Below the pieces are notes generated by a model. The model was not told where the DNA came from. It did not search any database and saw only the letters and a program-made list of their open reading frames with translations. Made by a program: the position numbers and the translations under genes. A stretch of 64,000 nt of DNA from Sanguibacter suaedae. GTDB taxonomy: Bacteria > Actinomycetota > Actinomycetes > Actinomycetales > Cellulomonadaceae. Positions 44,166-52,700 of this stretch are shown one piece after another (the stretch's first letter is position 1; each line of letters starts with the position of its first letter). Location of the stretch: NCBI RefSeq assembly GCF_016342785.1, contig NZ_JAEINH010000008.1, positions 104,432 through 168,431 on the forward strand, read 5' to 3'.

Positions 44166-45020
44166 TCATGCCGGGATGTCGGGGGCGACCGACAGGAGGA
44201 GGTAGACGAACGGTGCCGTGAGGAGCATCGAGTCCAGCCGGTCGAGCACACCCCCGTGGCCGGGGAGCAGGGAGCCCATGTCCTTCAATTCTAGGTCCCG
44301 CTTCACCAGCGACTCCGCGAGGTCCCCGAGGGTCGCGGTCAGGGGCGAGAGGAAACCCAGGGTGATCCCGATGACCGGGTTGATCTCCAGCACGAGGACC
44401 GAGACGACGACGCCGACGGCCAGAGCGAGCACGAAGGACCCGCCGAGGCCCTCCCAGCTCTTCTTGGGACTCACCGACGGGGCGAGCGGATGCCTTCCGA
44501 AGAGGACGCCCGCGAAGTACCCGCCGACGTCGCTCGCGACCGCGAGGAGGATGAAGATGAGCACCTGCTCCCGGCCGTTGTCCTCACGGAGCATGAGCAT
44601 CACGAAACCGGCCATGAGCGGCAGGTACGAGGCGGCGAACACTCCCGCCGACGCGTCCCGGACGGCTGCGATCCCGCCGCCGTCGACGACGCGCCAGACC
44701 ACCATCCCTGCGACGGTGAGCACGAACGACACCATGAGCGCCTCGGCGCCGGCCGTGTAGGTCGAGATGAGCATCCCGGCGGTGCCGACCCACAACGGGA
44801 GGAGCGGGAGGTGCACGTCGCGCCGGCGCAGCGCCCTCGACAGCTCCCAGAGCGCCGCGCCGATGGCGAGCACGGCGAAGCCGATGAAGACCTCCTTGCG
44901 GAAGTACAACGATCCGCCGACCGCCGCGAGGAGAGCGAGACCGACGAGGATCGCGACCGGAAGGTTGCGACCAGCACGCGGCTCGCCTGGGGCCTGCCCG
45001 GCCAGGGCTGAGTCCGTCAT
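44166..45020 (-). CDS. cdsA: Phosphatidate cytidylyltransferase
   Basis: A 284-residue membrane enzyme making CDP-diacylglycerol, the precursor used by PgsA. About eight hydrophobic helices are present, and the C-terminal signature LGDLAESLVKRDLELKDMGS with LLPGHGGVLDRLDSML is clear. SPKKSWEGLGGSF precedes it. The ATG at 45020 overlaps the frr stop (TGATG), implying coupling. Order pyrH-frr-cdsA-rlmN is conserved in actinobacteria. Confidence 0.96.
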   Translation of the reverse strand: MTDSALAGQAPGEPRAGRNLPVAILVGLALLAAVGGSLYFRKEVFIGFAVLAIGAALWELSRALRRRDVHLPLLPLWVGTAGMLISTYTAGAEALMVSFVLTVAGMVVWRVVDGGGIAAVRDASAGVFAASYLPLMAGFVMLMLREDNGREQVLIFILLAVASDVGGYFAGVLFGRHPLAPSVSPKKSWEGLGGSFVLALAVGVVVSVLVLEINPVIGITLGFLSPLTATLGDLAESLVKRDLELKDMGSLLPGHGGVLDRLDSMLLTAPFVYLLLSVAPDIPA

Positions 45021-45577
45021 CAGACCTCGAGCAGCTCTGCTTCCTTGTGCGACAGGAGCACGTCGACGGCGTCGACGTGGCGCTTGGTGATCGCCTCGAG
45101 CTCCTTCTCCGCACGTGCCCCCTCGTCCTCGCCGGACTCGCCGTCCTTGACGAGCCGGTCGAGGGCCTCCTTCGCCTTACGACGCACCCCACGGATGGAG
45201 ACGCGGGCGTCCTCGGCCTTGGTGCGGGCGAGCTTGACGTACTCCTTGCGACGGTCCTCGGTGAGCACGGGCAGCACGATCCGGATGACGTTGCCGTCGT
45301 TGGACGGGTTCACCCCGAGGTCCGAGTCCCGCAGGGCACGCTCGATGGCGGGGAGGGCGCTCTTGTCGAACGGCGAGACGAGGATGGTCCGCGCCTCGGG
45401 GGTGTTGAAGGACGCGAGCTGCTGGAGCGGCGTGGGCGCCCCGTAGTACTCCACGACGATCTTGGAGAACATGGCGGGGTTCGCCCGCCCGGTCCGGATC
45501 GTCGCGAAGTCGTCCTTGGCGACCTCGATCGCCTTGTCCATCTTGTCCTCGGCCTCGAGGAGCGTCTCGTCGATCAC
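45020..45577 (-). CDS. frr: Ribosome recycling factor
   Basis: A 185-residue, tRNA-shaped factor that splits post-termination ribosomes with EF-G. Recognised by [60 protein letters not shown] and [12 protein letters not shown]. The length equals the norm. The start is GTG at 45577, preceded by AAGGAGAA. The gene follows pyrH by 78 bp and overlaps cdsA by one base. Confidence 0.97.
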   Translation of the reverse strand: MIDETLLEAEDKMDKAIEVAKDDFATIRTGRANPAMFSKIVVEYYGAPTPLQQLASFNTPEARTILVSPFDKSALPAIERALRDSDLGVNPSNDGNVIRIVLPVLTEDRRKEYVKLARTKAEDARVSIRGVRRKAKEALDRLVKDGESGEDEGARAEKELEAITKRHVDAVDVLLSHKEAELLEV

Positions 45578-45655
45578 CGTGTTCTCCTTCGTACGGTTGG
45601 CCGCCGCACGATCAGCGCGGGGCGGTGGCTCTGGCGGGCTGCGCCCTGCGGTCAC

Positions 45656-46420
45656 TCAGCCTGCGGTGACCAGCGTGCCGATCTTCTCACCCAGGAGCAC
45701 CCGCGTGACATTCCCCGGCACGTCCATGCCGAAGACGCGCATGTGCACGTCGTTGTCCCGGCAGAGGCTCAGCGCGGTGGCGTCCATGACGGCGAGGTCC
45801 TTGACGAGGGCGTCGGTGTAGGTGAGCGAGTCGAGCCGGACGGCTCCGGGATCGGTCCGTGGATCGGCCGTGTAGACACCGTCGACGCCGTTCTTGCCCA
45901 TGAGCACCTCGTCGCAGTGCGTCTCGAGCGCCCGCTGGGCGGCGACCGTGTCGGTGGAGAAGTACGGCAGCCCCGCACCGGCACCGAAGATCACGACTCG
46001 CCCCTTCTCGAGGTGCCGGATGGCGCGCAGCGGGATGTAGGGCTCGGCGACCTGGCCCATGGCGATCGCGGTCTGGACCCTCGTGCTCACCCCGGCCTGC
46101 TCGAGGAAGTCCTGCAGCGCGAGGCAGTTCATCACCGTTCCGAGCATGCCCATGTAGTCGGCACGCGCACGGTCCAGCCCCTGCTGGGACAGCTCGGCGC
46201 CGCGGAAGAAGTTGCCCCCGCCGACGACGATCGCGACCTGGACCCCTGCTGCCACGGCGTCGGCGATCTCGGCCGCGACCCGTCGGACCACGTCCGACGC
46301 GAGCCCGATCTGCCCGCCGCCGAAGGCCTCGCCCGAGAGCTTGAGAAGCACACGTCGGGCGTCGCCCCCCTGGCCCACGGGTCTCACGCGCCCGTCCTCC
46401 ACAGTCCTGAAGTCACTCAC
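45656..46420 (-). CDS. pyrH: Uridylate kinase
   Basis: A 254-residue UMP kinase of the amino-acid kinase fold, essential for pyrimidine nucleotides. Seen: [69 protein letters not shown] and a C-terminal [16 protein letters not shown]. The start is GTG at 46420, after a 100-bp gap that contains a strong terminator for tsf. So pyrH probably has its own promoter, though I cannot name one. Confidence 0.96.
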   Translation of the reverse strand: MSDFRTVEDGRVRPVGQGGDARRVLLKLSGEAFGGGQIGLASDVVRRVAAEIADAVAAGVQVAIVVGGGNFFRGAELSQQGLDRARADYMGMLGTVMNCLALQDFLEQAGVSTRVQTAIAMGQVAEPYIPLRAIRHLEKGRVVIFGAGAGLPYFSTDTVAAQRALETHCDEVLMGKNGVDGVYTADPRTDPGAVRLDSLTYTDALVKDLAVMDATALSLCRDNDVHMRVFGMDVPGNVTRVLLGEKIGTLVTAG

Positions 46421-46476
46421 CAGTCCACCATCCCCGCCTGGGCAGCCCTCTGTGGTGCCGCCTCCGTGTACGCAGA

Positions 46477-46506
46477 GCCCGGTCCGCAGCGAGCTGCGGA
46501 CCGGGC
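46477..46506 (-). terminator. Terminator downstream of tsf
   Basis: Perfect 13-bp GC-rich stem (46477-46489 and 46494-46506) with loop CGAG, 14 bp after the tsf stop and 57 bp before the pyrH start. The GNRA-like tetraloop adds stability. No T tract. Confidence 0.7.
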
Positions 46507-46520
46507 GTAGTCGGCTCCGG

Positions 46521-47360
46521 TCAGGCGCCGACGCGGAAGCGCACGAACTCCGCGATGGAGCCACCGGCCTCCGTGACGACCTGCGAGACCGTCTTCTTCG
46601 GGTCCTTGGCCAGCGGCTGGTCGAGGAGCACGACGTCCTTGAAGAAGCCGTTGAGGCGTCCCTCGATGATCTTCGGGAGCGCAGCCTCGGGCTTGCCCTC
46701 GTTCCGCGAGGTCTCCTCGGCGATACGACGCTCGCTGGCGACCGTCTCTGCCGGGACGTCATCCCGGGTGAGGTAGGACGGCGACAGCGCGGCGATGTGC
46801 TGCGCGACGTCCTTGGCGACGGCTGCGCCGGCCTCGTCGGTCGCCACGAGCACACCGATCGACGGCGGCAGGTCCTTGCTGGTGCGGTGGAGGTAGCTCG
46901 TGACCTTGGCACCGGTGACGCGGGCGACACGACGCAGGACGATCTTCTCGCCGAGCGTGGCCGCCGTGTTGTCGATGAGCGTCTTGAGCGACTCCCCGTC
47001 GACCTCGGCGGCGAGCGCCTCGTCGACGTCCGTGAGCCCGCTGGCGACGACGGCGGCGAGCACGCGCTCCGCGAGGGAGACGAAGTTCTCGCTCTTGGCC
47101 ACGAAGTCGGTCTCGGAGTTGAGCTCGATGAGCGTGCCGACCTCGCCCGCGTCACCGTCGGTGACGGCGAGGGCGACGAGGCCCTCGGAGGTGGAGCGCC
47201 CCTCGCGCTTGCTGACGCCCTTGAGGCCCTTGACGCGGATGATCTCGAGCGCCTTCTCGGCGTCGCCGTCCGCCTCGTCGAGAGCCTTCTTGACGTCGAG
47301 CATGCCCGCGCCGGTGCGCTCACGCAGAGCCTTGATGTCCGCAGCTGTGTAGTTCGCCAT
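46521..47360 (-). CDS. tsf: Elongation factor Ts
   Basis: A 279-residue guanine-nucleotide exchange factor for EF-Tu. Seen: [20 protein letters not shown] at the N-terminal UBA-like domain, [20 protein letters not shown], and the dimerisation domain with [19 protein letters not shown]. The ATG at 47360 has AAGGACA upstream. It follows rpsB across an unusual G/C homopolymer patch. The open frame runs on upstream past that patch without a stop, but the ATG and motif position mark the real start. Confidence 0.97.
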   Translation of the reverse strand: MANYTAADIKALRERTGAGMLDVKKALDEADGDAEKALEIIRVKGLKGVSKREGRSTSEGLVALAVTDGDAGEVGTLIELNSETDFVAKSENFVSLAERVLAAVVASGLTDVDEALAAEVDGESLKTLIDNTAATLGEKIVLRRVARVTGAKVTSYLHRTSKDLPPSIGVLVATDEAGAAVAKDVAQHIAALSPSYLTRDDVPAETVASERRIAEETSRNEGKPEAALPKIIEGRLNGFFKDVVLLDQPLAKDPKKTVSQVVTEAGGSIAEFVRFRVGA

Positions 47361-47398
47361 GTGTGTGTCCTTTGGGTGAGGTGGCGGGACGAGGAGCC

Positions 47399-47493
47399 GG
47401 GGGGGGGCGGGGGGGGCCCCCCCCCCCCCGCCTGAGTGGGGAAGGGCCGCGGGGGGGGGCGGGGGGCGCGGGGGGCCCGCGGGCCGCCCCCCC
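47399..47493. other. G/C homopolymer patch between rpsB and tsf (probable low-quality sequence around a terminator)
   Basis: About 95 bp made almost only of G and C runs, including nine G (47451-47459), eight G (47409-47416) and thirteen C (47417-47429) in a row. Its flanks, 47394-47405 and 47487-47498, form a perfect 12-bp inverted repeat (GAGCC plus G run; C run plus GGCTC). This looks like a strong hairpin that sequencing or assembly could not resolve. The exact bases and length should not be trusted; the neighbouring coding ends look intact. Confidence 0.8.
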
Positions 47494-47503
47494 GGCTCGT
47501 CGA

Positions 47504-48457
47504 TTACTTGGACTCGGCCTCGGGGGCAGGCGTCTCGGTCGCGGCCTCGGCCACGGGCGTGCCGTCCTCGACGGGAGCAGCGTCGGCGGGGGCAGCGTCC
47601 GCGGGCACGGCCTCCTCGGCCGCGGGCGTCGCGTCGGCCGGGGCGGCCTGGGTCGTCGCGGGTGCGGCCGCGTCGGTGGCGGGCGTCTCGGACCCGGCGA
47701 GCAGCTCGCGCTCCCACTCGGCGAGGGGCTCGGCGTCGGCAGGAGCCTCCGAGCCGGACTTGCCCGCGTGACGCTGGATGAGGCCCTCGGCGACCGCGTC
47801 GGCGATCACACGCGTGAGGAGCGCGACGGCGCGGATGGCGTCGTCGTTGCCCGGGATCTTGTAGTCCACGACGTCGGGGTCGCAGTTGGTGTCGAGGATC
47901 GCGACGATCGGGATCCGCAGCTTGCGCGCCTCGTCGACCGCGAGGTGCTCCTTGTTCGTGTCGACGATCCACACGGCCGAGGGGACCTTCGACATGTCGC
48001 GGATACCGCCGAGCGTGCGGGCGAGCTTGTCGCGCTCGCGACGCATGATGAGGAGCTCCTTCTTGGTGAAGGCGCTGCCTGCGACGTCGTCGAAGTCGAC
48101 CTGCTCGAGCTCCTTGAGGCGCTGGAGCCGCTTGTTCACCGTCTGGAAGTTGGTGAGCATGCCACCGAGCCAGCGGTGGTTGACGTACGGCATGCCGACG
48201 CGGGCCGCCTGCTCCGCCACGGGCTCCTGCGCCTGCTTCTTGGTGCCGACGAAGAGGATCGACCCACCGTGGGCCACGGTCTCGCGGACGAACTCGTAGG
48301 CGCGGTCGATGTAGGACAGCGACTGCTGGAGGTCGACGATGTAGATGCCGTTGCGCTCCGTGAAGATGAACCGCTTCATCTTCGGGTTCCAACGACGGGT
48401 CTGGTGTCCGAAGTGGACACCGCTCTCGAGGAGCTGGCGCATGGTCACGACGGCCAT
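47504..48457 (-). CDS. rpsB: 30S ribosomal protein S2
   Basis: A 317-residue protein; the S2 core is about 240 residues: [67 protein letters not shown] and [20 protein letters not shown] are all typical. A C-terminal tail of about 75 residues, rich in Ala, Glu, Pro, Thr and Asp, follows. The ATG at 48457 has GGAAGGA upstream. The stop is TAA, uncommon in such GC-rich DNA. It is divergent from an M23 peptidase gene, a usual actinobacterial neighbour. Confidence 0.98.
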   Translation of the reverse strand: MAVVTMRQLLESGVHFGHQTRRWNPKMKRFIFTERNGIYIVDLQQSLSYIDRAYEFVRETVAHGGSILFVGTKKQAQEPVAEQAARVGMPYVNHRWLGGMLTNFQTVNKRLQRLKELEQVDFDDVAGSAFTKKELLIMRRERDKLARTLGGIRDMSKVPSAVWIVDTNKEHLAVDEARKLRIPIVAILDTNCDPDVVDYKIPGNDDAIRAVALLTRVIADAVAEGLIQRHAGKSGSEAPADAEPLAEWERELLAGSETPATDAAAPATTQAAPADATPAAEEAVPADAAPADAAPVEDGTPVAEAATETPAPEAESK

Positions 48458-48854
48458 GGCACATCCTTCCGGTGCGCACCCGACGCTCGTCGGTGCACGC
48501 ACGCTCGTTCGGCGGCCTGTCGACCGCATTCCGGTTTTGCCGACGCGCGCCGGGCGGAGCGCGTCCCTAGCACCACGGGCCTCGACGCCGGGCGAACCCG
48601 GACCGTTGTCGAGGCACCGGACCGGCGAGCCGGTCTCCTGGTGCGTGAAGTCGGTCGACACCCCTGTGCAGCATTTCCCCTCCGCGACGAGAGCGGGCGG
48701 GCAGCACAAAGACGTCGATCGCGTCCATCAGTCTACCCGACGTCCACCCTCGGCCTCACCAGGACGCGCGCCACGGCCTGTGGACCTCGTCGCTCGTCCA
48801 CAGCTCGCCACGTGTCCCCGAGCTCGCTCCAGTTCGGGAGGCCAGGGTCCCACC
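48458..48854. other. 397-bp divergent intergenic region, rpsB / M23 peptidase
   Basis: This is the longest gene-free stretch. It must hold the rpsB promoter and leader on the minus strand and the peptidase promoter on the plus strand. I could find no confident -35/-10 pair and no known riboswitch. Short GC-rich inverted repeats occur, such as around 48595-48635, and could form leader structure for S2 autoregulation, which is known in other bacteria but not shown here. Confidence 0.5.
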
Positions 48855-49457
48855 ATGACACCTCACGGCACGTCGCCCACACGCGACGCAGGTCACGGCG
48901 TGCGGCGCAGCTCGCTGCTCGCGACCCTCCTGCTCGCCACGGCCCTCCTCGTGTCACAGGTGACGGCACGCGCGGAACCGCCCGCGGGCCGGTCCGCCGG
49001 TCCGTCCTCCGGGTACTCGCTCCCCCTGCCCACCGGTGCAGGCATCCGCTCCATGTCGGACCTCCGCGCGTCCGGCCTCCTCGTCGCACCGTTCGAGGCT
49101 CCGGCCGAACGGTGGTCACCGGGCCATCGAGGCGTCGACCTGGCCCACCCCTCCGGGGCGGACGTCCTGGCCCCGCAGGACGGGGTGGTGTCCTATGTGG
49201 GCTTCGTCGTCGACAGACCGCTGCTGGTCATCACGCACCCGGACGGGCTGCGCTCGACGCTCGAGCCGGTGGAGACCCGGCTGACACCGGGCAGCACCGT
49301 CGTCCAGGGCGACGTCGTGGGGACGACGTCCCCCGGGATCGCCCACTGCCCCCCGAGGACCTGCGTCCACTGGGGGGTGCGGCGCGGGGACGAGTACGTC
49401 GACCCGCTGACTCTCCTCGGCCTCGTCGAGCCTGTCGTGCTGCTCCCCGACCGATGA
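48855..49457 (+). CDS. M23 family zinc metallopeptidase (LytM-like), secreted
   Basis: A 200-residue exported peptidase. The N terminus has a signal peptide (RRSSLLATLLLATALLVSQV followed by TARAEP). The M23 fold shows WSPGHRGVDLAH with the first zinc ligands (HxxxD) near residue 92, DVLAPQDGVVSYVG, and CVHWGVRRG with the HxH-like last ligand region. Such enzymes cut peptidoglycan peptides or regulate those that do. GGGAGG lies about 15 nt upstream of the ATG. The gene is convergent with the sigma factor gene, three bases apart, so termini nearly meet. Confidence 0.9.
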   Translation: MTPHGTSPTRDAGHGVRRSSLLATLLLATALLVSQVTARAEPPAGRSAGPSSGYSLPLPTGAGIRSMSDLRASGLLVAPFEAPAERWSPGHRGVDLAHPSGADVLAPQDGVVSYVGFVVDRPLLVITHPDGLRSTLEPVETRLTPGSTVVQGDVVGTTSPGIAHCPPRTCVHWGVRRGDEYVDPLTLLGLVEPVVLLPDR

Positions 49458-49460
49458 GGC

Positions 49461-50399
49461 TCAGGCGTGCTCGCTCGACGTGAGCCGCGCCCGCAGGCGA
49501 CCCATCGCAGCGGTGTGCATCTGGGAGATCCGCGACTCCGTCACCCCGAGGACCCGGCCGATCTCGGCCAGTGTCATCCCCTCGTAGTAGTAGAGGACGA
49601 GCATGACCTTCTCCCGCTCCCCGAGCTGGTCCATCGCCTGCGAGAGGAGGAACTTCGTCTCCTTCGCCTCGAAGGTCCGCGCCGGGTCGTGTCCCTTCTC
49701 CCGCTGGACGCTCTCCTGGGCGCTCACCTGGTCGACCCGGTCGCCCTCGCCGATCACCTCGTCGAGCGCGACGAGGTTGACGTTCGACACCTGGTTCTGG
49801 ATCCCCCGGAGCTCGGCGACCGAGATCTCCATGCGAGAGGCGAGCTCGTCGTCGCTCGGAGCGCGGTGGAGCTCCGCCTCGAGCTCTGCGTAGGCGCGGT
49901 CGACCGACCGGGCCTTGCTCCGGACGGACCGGGGGATCCAGTCGACCGCACGGAGCTCGTCGAGGATCGCGCCCCGCACCCGCGATCCCGCGTACGTCTC
50001 GAACTTGACGTCGCGCCCCGTCTCGAACTTCTCGATGGCGTCGATGAGACCGAACATGCCGTACGAGACGAGGTCCGCGTGCTCGACCGAGCTCGGCAGG
50101 CGCATCCCGACACGAGAGGCCACCATCGCGACGAGCGGCGCGTAGTGGAGGATCAGCTGCTCCCGCAGCGCCGGTGCGCCGGTGCGCTTGTAATGCTCCC
50201 AGACGTCCGCGATGCAGACCTCTGGCTCGACACGGCCGGACGGGCTCCCGGGCGGCGGCGACGCCGGACGGGCGACGGAGTCCAGCCGTGCGTGGAGGAG
50301 ACCCGACCGTGCAGCAGGCCGCGCGCTCGTAGGCCCGTGCGCGGTACCGACGGGCACCGGGGAGCGTTCCATCGGCAGGATGGCCTCGGGGTCCCTCAT
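49461..50399 (-). CDS. whiG: RNA polymerase sigma factor, WhiG/FliA family
   Basis: A 312-residue sigma factor. Region 2 reads DLVSYGMFGLIDAIEKFETG with VKFETYAGSRVRGAILDELR; region 3 has RAPSDDELASRMEIS; region 4 is MTLAEIGRVLGVTESRISQM. These match the sigma-28 (FliA) / WhiG group, which controls flagella in motile bacteria or sporulation in Streptomyces. The first 60 residues are unconserved, so a later start is possible. The ATG at 50399 overlaps the xerC stop. Location by rpsB and xerC is the WhiG location. No flagellar genes are in the window. Confidence 0.93.
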   Translation of the reverse strand: MRDPEAILPMERSPVPVGTAHGPTSARPAARSGLLHARLDSVARPASPPPGSPSGRVEPEVCIADVWEHYKRTGAPALREQLILHYAPLVAMVASRVGMRLPSSVEHADLVSYGMFGLIDAIEKFETGRDVKFETYAGSRVRGAILDELRAVDWIPRSVRSKARSVDRAYAELEAELHRAPSDDELASRMEISVAELRGIQNQVSNVNLVALDEVIGEGDRVDQVSAQESVQREKGHDPARTFEAKETKFLLSQAMDQLGEREKVMLVLYYYEGMTLAEIGRVLGVTESRISQMHTAAMGRLRARLTSSEHA

Positions 50400-51328
50400 G
50401 CGCGTGGGTGGGCGAGCTGGTAGGACGACCGCAGGCGTTCGGCGGACACGTGGGTGTACCGCTGGGTCGTGGCGAGCGTGGCGTGGCCCAGGACCTCCTG
50501 GACGGTGCGCAGGTCCGAGCCGCCCTGGAGGAGGTGGGTGGCGGCGCTGTGCCTGAGGTCGTGCGGAGCGACGTCGTCGACCCCGGCGATCGCCGAGAGG
50601 CGGTGCACCGCGTCCCGGACCTGCCGCTGACCCCAGCGCTGCCCGCGCTGGCCCACGAGGAGCGCCTCGGTCCGGCTCTGGCCCGCGAGCGCGGGGCGCC
50701 CGTCGGCGAGCCAGCGCTCGACCGCGCGCGCCGCAGGCACACCGAACGGTACGACGCGTTCTTTGTCGCCCTTCCCGATGACACGGACGGTGCGCTCGTC
50801 GAGATCGACGTCCGCGATGTCGAGCTCGACGATCTCGCCGACACGTGCTCCCGTGGCGTAGAGCAGCTCCACGCACGCCCAGGTCCGCAGGTCGCCCGGG
50901 GCGCCTGCCTCGGCGATGTCACGTGCCGCGTCCATGAGGGCTGCAGCGCTGTTGACGGCCAGGACGGTCGGCAGGGTGCGGTGCATCCGGGGGCTGGCGA
51001 GACGCGCGGAGGGGTCCTCGGTCATCCGGCCGGTCCGGGACGCCCAGTCGAAGAACGTCCGCACGGCTGCGCCTCTGCGCGCGACGGTCGACCGGGACAG
51101 CTGACGTGCTGCCATCTGGGCGAGCCAGCCACGGAGCAGCTCGAGATCGATGTCGGCGTACGAGTCCACACCACGCTCCCGGGCGAACGTCAGGAGCTGC
51201 TCGAGGTCCGACCTGTAGGCGCGCACCGTGTGCGCCGACAGCCCTCGTTGCGCACTGAGGTGCGTCGTGAAGTCCGCGAGGACCTCGGGCTGGTCCCCTC
51301 GTGCCGGGGTCTGCGCGTACGGGTGCAT
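50396..51328 (-). CDS. xerC: Tyrosine recombinase XerC
   Basis: A 310-residue site-specific recombinase that resolves chromosome dimers at dif with its partner XerD. The N-terminal SAM-like domain (FTTHLSAQRGLSAHTVRAYR) is followed by the catalytic Arg (LYATGARVGEIVEL), Lys (GKGDKERVVPFG), HDLRHSAATHLL, and LGHATLATTQRYTHV with the nucleophile Tyr. Length and motifs match chromosomal XerC rather than phage integrases. The ATG at 51328 is the first after an AT-richer gap. It overlaps whiG by 4 bp. Confidence 0.93.
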   Translation of the reverse strand: MHPYAQTPARGDQPEVLADFTTHLSAQRGLSAHTVRAYRSDLEQLLTFARERGVDSYADIDLELLRGWLAQMAARQLSRSTVARRGAAVRTFFDWASRTGRMTEDPSARLASPRMHRTLPTVLAVNSAAALMDAARDIAEAGAPGDLRTWACVELLYATGARVGEIVELDIADVDLDERTVRVIGKGDKERVVPFGVPAARAVERWLADGRPALAGQSRTEALLVGQRGQRWGQRQVRDAVHRLSAIAGVDDVAPHDLRHSAATHLLQGGSDLRTVQEVLGHATLATTQRYTHVSAERLRSSYQLAHPRA

Positions 51329-51411
51329 GCCAATACGGTGGCGCTTCCCGTCGGAGGATTCAAGACGGTTCACATACCGGCAGTCGGTCGGAATGTCTGT
51401 TAACTGCATCG

Positions 51412-51440
51412 TTGACACGCATTGCCCTAGGGAATAGAAA
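51412..51440 (+). promoter_or_regulatory. Near-consensus sigma-70 promoter, plus strand, upstream of no known gene
   Basis: TTGACA at 51412-51417 and TAGAAA at 51435-51440 with a 17-bp spacer. It lies in the 160-bp gap between xerC and dprA but points rightward, toward the 3' end of dprA, antisense to it. Neither flanking gene would use it. It may drive a short RNA or be fortuitous in an AT-richer spacer. Confidence 0.45.
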
Positions 51441-51488
51441 GGCGCCCGAACAAACTTCACCCCGCGCCGCACGCCATGATAATCGATT

Positions 51489-52700
51489 TCATGCCCGGCG
51501 CTTCACCCACCCGCCCGGCGTCCGGGCGGCGAGCCCGAGCAGCTCGAGCCTCCCGAGCGCGGACAGGACGAGCCCTTCGTCGACGCCGGCACCGCGGACG
51601 AGGTCCTCGGGCCGGCTGCCCCCGGAGAGCGGGAGTGCGTCGAAGACCTGCCTGGCGGGCCCGTCGAGGCTGTCGAGCGGCCCACGGTGGACGGCGTCCC
51701 GGGCGTCCTCCGCCGCGCGCACCCCCGCTCCATCGTCGGCCAGCCCTCCGGCGAGCTCACGCACCTCCTCCGCGTCCGTCACGCACACGGCCCTCCCCTC
51801 CCGGAGTAGGCGATGACAGCCTGCCGAGGCCATCGACGTCACGGGACCAGGCACCGCACCGACGGGCCGGAGCAGATCCACGGCGACAGCAGCCGTCGAC
51901 AACGACCCCGAGCGCCACGCGGCCTCGACGACGACGGTCGCAGCCCCCGCGGCAGCGATGAGCCGGTTGCGCCGCAGGAACCGGACACGGCTCGGGACGG
52001 ACCCCGGAGGGACCTCGCTGAGGACCAGCCCGCCTCTCTCCACCATCGCAAGGAGGAGATCGCTGTTGCCCGCGGGGTAGAGCCGGTCCACGCCGCCCGC
52101 CAGGAAGGCCACCGTGGCCCCGCCGACCGTGACCGCCCCACGGTGGGCTGCGGCATCGATCCCGTACGCACCGCCCGAGACGGTGGTGAAGCCGTGCGCG
52201 GCGAGACCGGCGGCGAGCTCCCCGGCCACCCGGTCGCCGTACCCCGTGCTCGCCCGGGCCCCGACGAGCGACACCGAGCGCGCGAGGACGTCCGCGGGAG
52301 ACGGTGCGCCTCGCACCCACAGGCAGAACGGTGCACCCGCCCCGAGGACGTCGAGGGACGTCGGCCAGCCATCGTCCCCGGGGACGACGAGGACACCTCC
52401 CATGCGGTCGAGGGCGTCGAGGTCCCGAGCCGGTTCCAGCCCGTCGAGACGCGGACGCCACCGGTCCACGCCCCGCCGCACACGACGGGCGGTGGTCGCG
52501 TCGAGCGAGCGCTCGGCGGCGAGGGCGGCGACGTGGTGGTCGAGATCACCGTCCGCAGCCGTCGTGAGCCACGCCAGGGCCTCGACGGCCCCCAGGATGG
52601 CGACGAGCGCGCCGGCCGTCACATCAGCGGGCTCTGCGAGACGGCTCCACGCAGCACGCGCGAGCACCTCGGACCCCGCGGCTCGTGCGCGCCCGCTCAT
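51489..52700 (-). CDS. dprA: DNA-processing protein DprA
   Basis: A 403-residue protein that loads RecA on incoming single-stranded DNA. Rossmann-like motifs: VSLVGARASTGYGDRVA, VSGGAYGIDAAAHRGA, VAFLAGGVDRLYPAGNSDLL and RFLRRNRLIAAAGAATVVVE. A C-terminal winged-helix-like domain (about 330-403, with DLVRGAGVDEGLVLSALGRL) is also seen. The ATG at 52700 overlaps the comM stop (ATGA). Three linked genes, yraN-comM-dprA, are translated in a chain. Confidence 0.95.
   Translation of the reverse strand: MSGRARAAGSEVLARAAWSRLAEPADVTAGALVAILGAVEALAWLTTAADGDLDHHVAALAAERSLDATTARRVRRGVDRWRPRLDGLEPARDLDALDRMGGVLVVPGDDGWPTSLDVLGAGAPFCLWVRGAPSPADVLARSVSLVGARASTGYGDRVAGELAAGLAAHGFTTVSGGAYGIDAAAHRGAVTVGGATVAFLAGGVDRLYPAGNSDLLLAMVERGGLVLSEVPPGSVPSRVRFLRRNRLIAAAGAATVVVEAAWRSGSLSTAAVAVDLLRPVGAVPGPVTSMASAGCHRLLREGRAVCVTDAEEVRELAGGLADDGAGVRAAEDARDAVHRGPLDSLDGPARQVFDALPLSGGSRPEDLVRGAGVDEGLVLSALGRLELLGLAARTPGGWVKRRA

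Noticed and set aside
46521..48479. Apparent fusion of tsf with an upstream frame through the rpsB region
   Set aside because: The extra part is an out-of-frame reading of rpsB and of the G/C block. tsf has its own ATG, ribosome-binding site and conserved N terminus.
48458..48854. tRNA or small RNA gene in the rpsB-M23 gap
   Set aside because: No cloverleaf, no anticodon arm pattern and no consensus promoter pair could be found by eye.
50396..51328. Integrase of a mobile element
   Set aside because: Length, motifs and the conserved place beside dprA and whiG fit chromosomal XerC. No att duplication, tRNA target or phage gene was found.
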